The position numbers were made by a program, and so were the translations under genes. Below the pieces are notes generated by a model. The model was not told where the DNA came from and did not search any database. It saw nothing but the letters and a program-made list of their open reading frames with translations. A stretch of 14,442 nt of DNA from Deltaproteobacteria bacterium (GTDB lineage Bacteria; Desulfobacterota; Syntrophia; Syntrophales; UBA2192): the NCBI GenBank assembly GCA_026388445.1, contig JAPLJU010000064.1:1-14442 (forward strand), read 5' to 3'. Positions 6,525 through 12,359 of the stretch are shown piece by piece. The first letter of the stretch is position 1, and the number at the start of each line of letters is the position of its first letter.

Positions 6525-7868
6525 ATGAAAGCGGCAAGAGTACTGACCATTGCAGGATCCGATTCGGGTGGCGGTGCGGGTATCCAGGCCGATCTAAAAA
6601 CCATTTCGGCGTTGGGCGGCTTCGGCATGACGGTCATCACGGTGCTGACGGCTCAGAACACGATCGGCGTTCAGGGAGTTTATGAAATACCCCCCGATTT
6701 TGTCGAAACTCAGTTTGATTCCGTGGCCACGGATATCGGTGTCGATGCCGCAAAAACGGGTATGCTCGCCTCTTCTGAAATCATTAGGATCGTGGCAAAG
6801 AAGGTCCGGCAATACGGGATCGAGAGGCTCGTCGTCGATCCCGTGATGGTCGCGAAGGGGGGCAAGCCGCTCATCCAGGATGAGGCGAAAAAAACGCTCA
6901 CCGAGGTGTTACTCCCGCTGGCCATGGTGGTCACGCCGAATGTGCCCGAAGCGGAAGTTCTGGCGGGCCTCAAGATTTCGATCGTCGATGACATGAAGAA
7001 GGCCGCGAAGAAGATCCATGGCCTGGGGGCGAAATATGTCGTGGTCAAGGGGGGACACCTGCCGGGCGATGCCGTGGATGTCTTTTACGATGGGAAGGCG
7101 TTTCATACCCTCTTTGCCGAGCGGATCGAGACAAAGGACACCCACGGGACGGGCTGTACCTTTGCCGCAGCGATTGCCACAGGACTCGCCGGGGGGAAGC
7201 CCGCCTTTGAAGCCGTGAAAGAGGCTAAGGATTTCGTGACAAAAGCCATCCGCTTCTCCCTGCGTATCGGCGGGGGGCACGGACCGGCGAACCCTTTCGG
7301 CTCCGTCCTGAGCGGGGTGGAACATTATGCCTGTCTGGATGACCTGCGGCGGGCCATCGAACGGCTGAAGGAAGGCCGCTGCGGCGACCTCGTTCCCGAG
7401 GTCCAGTCGAATATCGGCTATGCCCTCCCGCAGGCATGCAGCGCCGACGAGGTGGCAGCGGTCCCGGGCCGTCTGATCCGGGTGGGTCATCGAATCGAAA
7501 CGCTGCATGATCCTGCCTTTGGAGCCTCGCGCCATATCGCGAAGGTCATTCTGGCCATCATGGCCTTTAACCCGGCCTTTCGGTCGGCCATGAATATTCG
7601 ATATTCCGAAGAGATCATTCGGGCCTGCAGGGATCTCGGCTTTGATGTGGATTATTTCAGCCGCTCTGATGAGCCTCTTGATGTCAAAGAGAGGGAAGGA
7701 TCGTCACTGGAATGGGGCACCAAAAAGGTGCTGGCCAGGCGGAATTCCGTCCCCGATGTGATCTACGACAAGGGCGATGTCGGGAAGGAGCCCATGGTCA
7801 GGATTCTGGGTGAGAATCCCGGGGTGGTGGTCGAAAAAGTCCTGAAAATAGCAGGGAAGCTACAATAA
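6525..7868 (+). CDS. thiDN: Bifunctional HMP/HMP-P kinase and ThiN-type thiamine-phosphate synthase (ThiD-ThiN fusion)
   Basis: 447 residues. Residues 1-262 are ThiD, the ribokinase-fold enzyme that phosphorylates HMP and HMP-P to HMP-PP: GSDSGGGAGIQADLKT (11-26), VDPVMVAKGG (104-113), VTPNVPEAE (136-144) and the ATP/anion-hole motif DTHGTGCTFAAA (205-216). Residues from about 270 to 447 are ThiN, which joins HMP-PP to thiazole phosphate and is unrelated to ThiE: EVQSNIGYALPQA (292-304), FGASRHIAKVI (332-342), MNIRYSEE (356-363), and DVIYDKGDVGKEPMV (411-425). ThiD-ThiN fusions are typical of archaea and some anaerobic or thermophilic bacteria. The frame is open upstream through the riboswitch, but ATG 6525 has GGAG 8 nt before it and begins precisely at the ThiD domain. 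It is the first gene of the riboswitch operon, 48 nt before thi4. Confidence 0.95.
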   Translation: MKAARVLTIAGSDSGGGAGIQADLKTISALGGFGMTVITVLTAQNTIGVQGVYEIPPDFVETQFDSVATDIGVDAAKTGMLASSEIIRIVAKKVRQYGIERLVVDPVMVAKGGKPLIQDEAKKTLTEVLLPLAMVVTPNVPEAEVLAGLKISIVDDMKKAAKKIHGLGAKYVVVKGGHLPGDAVDVFYDGKAFHTLFAERIETKDTHGTGCTFAAAIATGLAGGKPAFEAVKEAKDFVTKAIRFSLRIGGGHGPANPFGSVLSGVEHYACLDDLRRAIERLKEGRCGDLVPEVQSNIGYALPQACSADEVAAVPGRLIRVGHRIETLHDPAFGASRHIAKVILAIMAFNPAFRSAMNIRYSEEIIRACRDLGFDVDYFSRSDEPLDVKEREGSSLEWGTKKVLARRNSVPDVIYDKGDVGKEPMVRILGENPGVVVEKVLKIAGKLQ

Positions 7869-7916
7869 ATCCGATACTTTCTCTCAGCACAGAGAAGAAC
7901 AAAGGAGTATGGACCG

Positions 7917-8690
7917 ATGGCACTCAGTGAAGTTACGATCACGAAAGCAATTTTGGAGCGGTTTTTCCAGAAATTCTTAGATTGCGTTGAAGTGGATATT
8001 GCCGTGGTCGGGGCCGGGCCCGCCGGCATGGTGGCCTCCTATTTCCTCGCGAAGGCGGGCAGGAAGGTTGCCATCTTTGAACGGAAGTTGAGCATCGGCG
8101 GCGGAATGTGGGGAGGCGGCATGATGTTCAACGAGATCGTCGTACAGGAAGCCGGCAAGGAGATCCTCGATCTTTTCGGGGTGAGAACGCAAGAATACCA
8201 ACCCGGATATTTCACGGCTGACGCCATAGAGGCGGCAACAACGATCTGCTCGAGCGTGATGAAGGCGGGCGTTAAAATCTTCAACTGCATCACCGTCGAG
8301 GATGTGGTGATCCGCCAGGGCCGCGTCATCGGCCTCGTGATCACCTGGTCTCCTGTTCAGATGACGGGCCTCCATGTGGATCCTCTGACCATCACCGCAG
8401 GGACAGTGATCGATTCCACTGGACACGACACCGAGGTCCTGCGGGTCATCGAACGGAAGGCGGACATCAAACTGTTTACTGAAACAGGCAAAATCATGGG
8501 AGAGCGTTCCCTCTGGTCCGAGAAGGCCGAGCGCCTGACGATCGAAAACACAAGAGAGATCTGCCCCGGTGTTTATGTGGCCGGCATGGCCGCCAATGCG
8601 GCCTTCGGCGGTCCCCGGATGGGCCCAATATTCGGCGGTATGCTCCTGTCCGGACGAAGGGTCGCGGAGGTTATTCTCACCCGGGGCTGA
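7917..8690 (+). CDS. thi4: Sulfide-dependent adenosine diphosphate thiazole synthase (archaeal-type Thi4)
   Basis: 257 residues. Thi4 makes the adenylated thiazole precursor of thiamine from NAD and glycine. The FAD/NAD-type Rossmann motif VVGAGPAG is at 30-37, then FERKLSIGGGMWGGGMMFN (54-72), STGHD (167-171) and the C-terminal YVAGMAANAAFGGPRMGPIFGGM (220-242). At the position of the yeast sulfur-donating cysteine this protein has H153 (GLHVDPL), as in Methanocaldococcus Thi4. Those enzymes are catalytic, metal-dependent and take sulfur from free sulfide rather than destroying their own cysteine. It therefore stands in for the ThiG/S/F/H route. AAGGAG (7902-7907) lies 9 nt before ATG 7917. 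An ATG at 7909 is out of frame. The gene lies between thiD-thiN and thiC. Confidence 0.95.
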   Translation: MALSEVTITKAILERFFQKFLDCVEVDIAVVGAGPAGMVASYFLAKAGRKVAIFERKLSIGGGMWGGGMMFNEIVVQEAGKEILDLFGVRTQEYQPGYFTADAIEAATTICSSVMKAGVKIFNCITVEDVVIRQGRVIGLVITWSPVQMTGLHVDPLTITAGTVIDSTGHDTEVLRVIERKADIKLFTETGKIMGERSLWSEKAERLTIENTREICPGVYVAGMAANAAFGGPRMGPIFGGMLLSGRRVAEVILTRG

Positions 8691-8737
8691 CGACATAAGA
8701 TGTTTCACGATGGACAGGGGCGGAAAGGCGGCGAAAC

Positions 8738-10039
8738 ATGACACAGCTCGAAATGGCCCGTATGGGCAGAATATCGGAAGAGATGAAGGCCTGTGCGGAG
8801 AAGGAGGGTATATCACCCGACAAGATCCGGCAGAAAGTGGAGGCGGGGACCGTGGTCGTCATCCGGAACAGGCGCCACAGCGCCATATCTCCCATTGCCA
8901 TCGGTGAAGGTCTGCGGACAAAGATCAATGCCAACGTGGGGACCTCCGGGGACCACGTGGATCTCGACCTGGAGCTTGAGAAGGTGAGAGTTTCTGTCGA
9001 AGCGGGGGCGGATACCGTCATGGATCTCTCCACCGGTGGAGACATCGCAGCCATCCGACGGGAGATCATGAGATTTTCCGACGTCCCCGTCGGCACCGTC
9101 CCCATCTACCAGGCGGCCGCGAGGATGTTCGAACGCCGGTTGTCCGTTGTTGACATGACGGCGGACGATATGTTTTCGGTCATCGAGGAGCACGGGTCGG
9201 ACGGTGTCGATTTCATCACCGTCCACTGCGGTGTGACGAGAGGAAGTGTCGAGCGCATCCTCAGGGAAGGTCGCCTCCTCGGGATCGTGAGCCGCGGTGG
9301 GTCCATCCTCGCACATTGGATGGATTGCAACGATCAAGAGAACCCTCTCTACGAGCAGTACGATCGTTTGCTGGAGATCGCGAAGACCTATGATATCGTC
9401 CTGAGCCTCGGTGACGGGCTTCGCCCCGGATGCATCGCCGATGCGACGGACCGCGGCCAGATTCAGGAGCTCATCCTCCTGGGCGAACTCGCCGGACGGG
9501 CCAGGGACCGCGGGGTACAGGTCATGATCGAAGGGCCCGGGCATGTGCCCATCCAGGAGATCCAGGCCAACATCGTTCTGGAAAAACGCCTGTGCCAGGG
9601 GGCGCCCTTCTACGTTCTGGGTCCCCTTCCGACGGACATTGCGCCCGGATACGATCATATCGTTTCGGCGATCGGCGGGGCCATCGCCGGATGGGCTGGT
9701 GCTGATTTTCTCTGCTATGTGACCCCCTCGGAGCATTTGAGGCTTCCGACCCTTGAGGATGTCAGAGAAGGGGTCATGGCCTGCAAGATCGCCGCGCATA
9801 TTGCCGACCTGTCCAAGGGTCTCCCACGGGCGGCCGAGCAGGACCGCCTAATGGCCCGGTACAGAAAAGAGTTCGACTGGGAGGGTCAGATCGGGGTGTC
9901 CGTTGATCCGGTAAAATCACGGGCATACCTGGAGACGAGTTCAAAGGCGAAGCAGGAAGGCTGCACCATGTGCGGAGAGTTTTGCGCGATCAAGATGGGA
10001 AGACTGAAAAAGAAGGAGAAATCATCTGGTTCTCAGTGA
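8738..10039 (+). CDS. thiC: Phosphomethylpyrimidine synthase ThiC, short form
   Basis: 433 residues. ThiC is a radical SAM enzyme outside the usual superfamily signature; it rearranges aminoimidazole ribotide into HMP-P. Visible blocks: NANVGTSGDH (64-73), AGADTVMDLSTGGD (89-102), VPVGTVPIYQA (116-126), FITVHCG (159-165), LSLGDGLRPGC (222-232), EGPGHVP (265-271), LPTDIAPGYDHI (297-308), YVTPSEHLRLP (327-337). The [4Fe-4S] ligands are at the C-terminus as C409, C412 and C416, a CX2CX3C spacing. The long enterobacterial enzyme has an extra N-terminal domain and CX2CX4C. A ThiC paralog making hydroxybenzimidazole for cobamides (BzaF/BzaA/B) is the main alternative, but the TPP riboswitch and neighbours argue for ThiC. 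AAAGG lies about 10 nt before ATG 8738. Its end overlaps the convergent acyltransferase gene by 7 bp. Confidence 0.94.
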   Translation: MTQLEMARMGRISEEMKACAEKEGISPDKIRQKVEAGTVVVIRNRRHSAISPIAIGEGLRTKINANVGTSGDHVDLDLELEKVRVSVEAGADTVMDLSTGGDIAAIRREIMRFSDVPVGTVPIYQAAARMFERRLSVVDMTADDMFSVIEEHGSDGVDFITVHCGVTRGSVERILREGRLLGIVSRGGSILAHWMDCNDQENPLYEQYDRLLEIAKTYDIVLSLGDGLRPGCIADATDRGQIQELILLGELAGRARDRGVQVMIEGPGHVPIQEIQANIVLEKRLCQGAPFYVLGPLPTDIAPGYDHIVSAIGGAIAGWAGADFLCYVTPSEHLRLPTLEDVREGVMACKIAAHIADLSKGLPRAAEQDRLMARYRKEFDWEGQIGVSVDPVKSRAYLETSSKAKQEGCTMCGEFCAIKMGRLKKKEKSSGSQ

Positions 10040-10950
10040 TATTTTTCATCCAGAAGTTTACGGATGCTCTCCATGACGATGTCCGTCACCCGCTCGAAGT
10101 TCTCACTGAACCTCTTCTGAGATTCTTTTGAAAACAGGCGGAAAGGTTCCCGGATCCGGTATGCCGCAAGCTGGTTTTCTACCGATAGGGGCCCCCCGAC
10201 TCGGTAGGTTACCGTGCCGCTCTTGGCGAACGGCAAATTCCCCGAGTATAGGGCCTCGCTATTGTTGCACCCGATGGGGATGATCTTCTTTTCCGTGTGG
10301 AGGGCGAACTGCGCAATGCCTGTCCGTCCTGCCCCCAGTGTTGTCGAACGCGTTCCTTCGGGGAAGATAATCAGGTTCAACTTTTGTTCGAAGAGGGCCT
10401 TCCGACTCAGCTCGGCGACTTTCTCCATGATCTCTTCGTGATTCGTCCTTAAGTATTCGATGAACTGGTCGGTGAAGATACGCGATGATTCTTCGCTGAG
10501 GGCAGGCGTTGATTCTGTTTCCCTGTTCTTGCCGTCGATTCTATCCTTGATCGCCCTGTACTGGATATCGTCTATTCTTTTCTTTAAATATATTCGATAA
10601 AATTCTTCCACGAGATAGCCCATGGACGGGACGGGGATCATGCTGCACCAGTCCATGAACTTTCCAATCGTTGCATTCCGGTAGTACTTTCCTTTTACCC
10701 AGGCGGTTGTAAAGGGGAAGCACTTCATGCTCCACAGTTTGTACTGGAGCGGCCAGTAGTTGTAGCGATCGGTGTGGTTCATGGCGAGGATCACCGTTTC
10801 CCCCTGCGGAATGTTTTCGACATTTTCGATCCGGATATGGACCTTGGAGAAAAAATGATAGTTCGGCGCAAGGAGCAACCGTGCCACGATTCTCTGCCCC
10901 AGGGGTCTGGAGACCAGTTTTATTTTTTTCAGGTATTCGAGATCGACCAT
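10033..10950 (-). CDS. PlsC-like glycerolipid acyltransferase with an HX4N motif
   Basis: 305 residues of the PlsC/LPLAT superfamily, which transfers acyl chains to lysophosphatidate or similar acceptors at the inner membrane. The glycerol-phosphate binding motif FPEGTRS (196-202) and IPIGCNN (224-230) are present. In the catalytic block, however, the usual NHxSxxD reads NHTDRYNYW (58-66): H59 is kept but the aspartate four residues further on is N64; D61 is nearby. An extra, charged segment of about 60 residues (roughly 125-185) separates blocks II and III, explaining the length above the usual ~240. It may be a distinct acyltransferase clade rather than true PlsC, so no symbol is given. ATG 10950 has AGAGG 7 nt upstream. 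It runs convergent to thiC. Confidence 0.85.
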   Translation of the reverse strand: MVDLEYLKKIKLVSRPLGQRIVARLLLAPNYHFFSKVHIRIENVENIPQGETVILAMNHTDRYNYWPLQYKLWSMKCFPFTTAWVKGKYYRNATIGKFMDWCSMIPVPSMGYLVEEFYRIYLKKRIDDIQYRAIKDRIDGKNRETESTPALSEESSRIFTDQFIEYLRTNHEEIMEKVAELSRKALFEQKLNLIIFPEGTRSTTLGAGRTGIAQFALHTEKKIIPIGCNNSEALYSGNLPFAKSGTVTYRVGGPLSVENQLAAYRIREPFRLFSKESQKRFSENFERVTDIVMESIRKLLDEKYH

Positions 10951-10968
10951 GTAAAGCCTCTGTCAGGG

Positions 10969-10991
10969 TTGAAAAACCCCCCGAATTTCAA
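10969..10991. repeat. Short inverted repeat upstream of the acyltransferase gene
   Basis: TTGAAA (10969-10974) and TTTCAA (10986-10991) form a perfect 6-bp inverted repeat with an 11-bp spacer, inside the predicted 5' leader of the minus-strand gene. It could be a regulator site or a leader hairpin; no family is recognised. Confidence 0.35.
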
Positions 10992-10999
10992 GGGTTCAT

Positions 11000-11027
11000 C
11001 TTTTACCATAAAATTCGCTTCTGGCAA
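11000..11027 (-). promoter_or_regulatory. Candidate extended -10 promoter for the acyltransferase gene
   Basis: On the minus strand TTGCCA (11027-11022), 16 nt, then TAAAAG (11005-11000), preceded by TGG, which makes an extended -10 of the TGN type. The predicted leader is about 40-45 nt and includes the inverted repeat at 10969-10991. Confidence 0.4.
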
Positions 11028-11150
11028 GAAAAATCATCTATCGGATGGATGGAGGGCAGATCCCGGAATCTCCTTTTATGATTTGACTGCCGGAAGGGCT
11101 TCACAGGAATATCTCTTTACAGGGGTCAGGGGCTGTGTTTAATTTCTTCC

Positions 11151-12341
11151 ATGTCTCTGTGGAAACTCAAGCGTCCCATCCACGTGACCTGTGCCAGGGC
11201 GATTACGCCCTTTCTGAGACAGGAGCTTCTGGCACTGGGTTTCCCGGTCTTTTCTGAGACGGCCGCCGCCGTGGAGACGGAAGGGACCCTGTGGGACTCG
11301 GTGAGATTGAACCTCCACCTCCGCACGGGGCACCATGTCCTTTACCTCCTGGGGGAATTCCGGGCGAGAGACGCCGACGCGCTTTACAGATCTCTCTCCG
11401 GTCTTCCCTGGGAAAATTACATGCCTGCCGGCGGTTATTTTTCCGTTGCCTCATCCGTCCAAAATCCCACCATCCGGGACTCCCGCTATGCCAACGTCCG
11501 GTGCAAGGACGCTGTCGTGGACCGGATCAGGCAAAAAACAGGGTCCCGGCCGGACGCGGGATCCTCCCAGCGGGAGGCGGTCCTGTATCTCTTCTGGAAG
11601 GATGACCTGTGCAGGATTTATGTCGATACCTCCGGGGAACCCCTGTCCCGGAGGGGGTATCGGAAGATTCCCCTGAAGGCGCCCATGCAGGAGACCCTGG
11701 CCGCGGCCGTGGTCATGGCAACAGGGTGGGATGGCAGAGGTCCTTTTGTCAACCCCATGTGCGGCAGCGGGACGATCGCCATCGAGGCGGCACTCATCGC
11801 GCTCAACAGGGCTCCCGGGCTTCTGCGGGACAATTTCGGCTTCATGCACCTTCTGGGATTCGACGAAGCCGGCTACCGTTTGATTCGCGAGAAGGCCCGG
11901 CGGGCATCGAAAAAATTCTCCCCTGGCAGGATTATCGCGTCCGACATCAGCCCTGATGCCGTGAATGCGTCCCGACGAAATGCCGCCACGGCGGGCGTGG
12001 AAAAAATCCTCGAGTTTGCCCCCTGCGATTTTTCACAGACCCCTGTACCTGCCGAGGAGGGCGGGGTTGTTGTCTTCAACCCCGAATACGGTGAGCGGTT
12101 GGGAGAGAGAAAAAAACTCGAGGGCGTTTACGAGGCCATCGGCGATTTCTTCAAAAAGAAATGCCAGGGCTACCGGGGCTACATCTTCACCGGGAACCTT
12201 GACCTGGCCAAAAAGGTGGGCCTGCGAACCCGCCGGCGGACGCCTTTTTTTAACAGCAATATCGAATGCCGGCTCCTCGAATACGAGCTGTACGCAGGCA
12301 GCCGGAAACAGAGAACCCCCCGACCCGACGCCCCCTCCTGA
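11151..12341 (+). CDS. THUMP domain class I RNA methyltransferase, RlmL (YcbY) N-terminal type
   Basis: 396 residues. The first ~165 form the THUMP RNA-binding region (HVTCARAITPFLRQELLALGF, 11-31; VRLNLHLRTGHHVLYLL, 51-67; IYVDTSGEPLSRRGYR, 156-171). The rest is a Rossmann methyltransferase: LKAPMQETLAAA (175-186), SAM motif I VNPMCGSGTIAIEAALIAL (200-218), acidic motif II D265 (IIASDIS), and motif IV at 310-318, which reads NPEYGERLG instead of the common NPPY. It ends with the family's ECRLLEYELY (372-381) and a short Pro/Arg tail. Relatives make N2-methylguanosine in rRNA (G2445 in E. coli) or tRNA; which RNA is hit here is not deducible. No good Shine-Dalgarno precedes ATG 11151, but the THUMP domain begins right after it. 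Confidence 0.9.
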   Translation: MSLWKLKRPIHVTCARAITPFLRQELLALGFPVFSETAAAVETEGTLWDSVRLNLHLRTGHHVLYLLGEFRARDADALYRSLSGLPWENYMPAGGYFSVASSVQNPTIRDSRYANVRCKDAVVDRIRQKTGSRPDAGSSQREAVLYLFWKDDLCRIYVDTSGEPLSRRGYRKIPLKAPMQETLAAAVVMATGWDGRGPFVNPMCGSGTIAIEAALIALNRAPGLLRDNFGFMHLLGFDEAGYRLIREKARRASKKFSPGRIIASDISPDAVNASRRNAATAGVEKILEFAPCDFSQTPVPAEEGGVVVFNPEYGERLGERKKLEGVYEAIGDFFKKKCQGYRGYIFTGNLDLAKKVGLRTRRRTPFFNSNIECRLLEYELYAGSRKQRTPRPDAPS

Positions 12342-12346
12342 ACAAC

Positions 12347-12359
12347 AGGTGTCCCACCT
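12347..12359. terminator. Small hairpin in the convergent gap, possible weak terminator
   Basis: AGGTG (12347-12351) and CACCT (12355-12359) form a perfect 5-bp stem with a 3-nt loop in the 17-bp gap between two convergent genes, including part of the stop codon of the minus-strand gene. No T tract follows on either strand, so termination is doubtful. Confidence 0.25.

Noticed and set aside
8813..9799. 328-codon minus-strand frame opposite thiC
   Set aside because: Shadow of thiC; product lacks any domain signature and is rich in D, G, H and R.
11083..11112. TTGACT-18-GAATAT as promoter for the methyltransferase gene
   Set aside because: The -35 is good but the -10 matches only three of six positions and the spacing is long; too weak to annotate.
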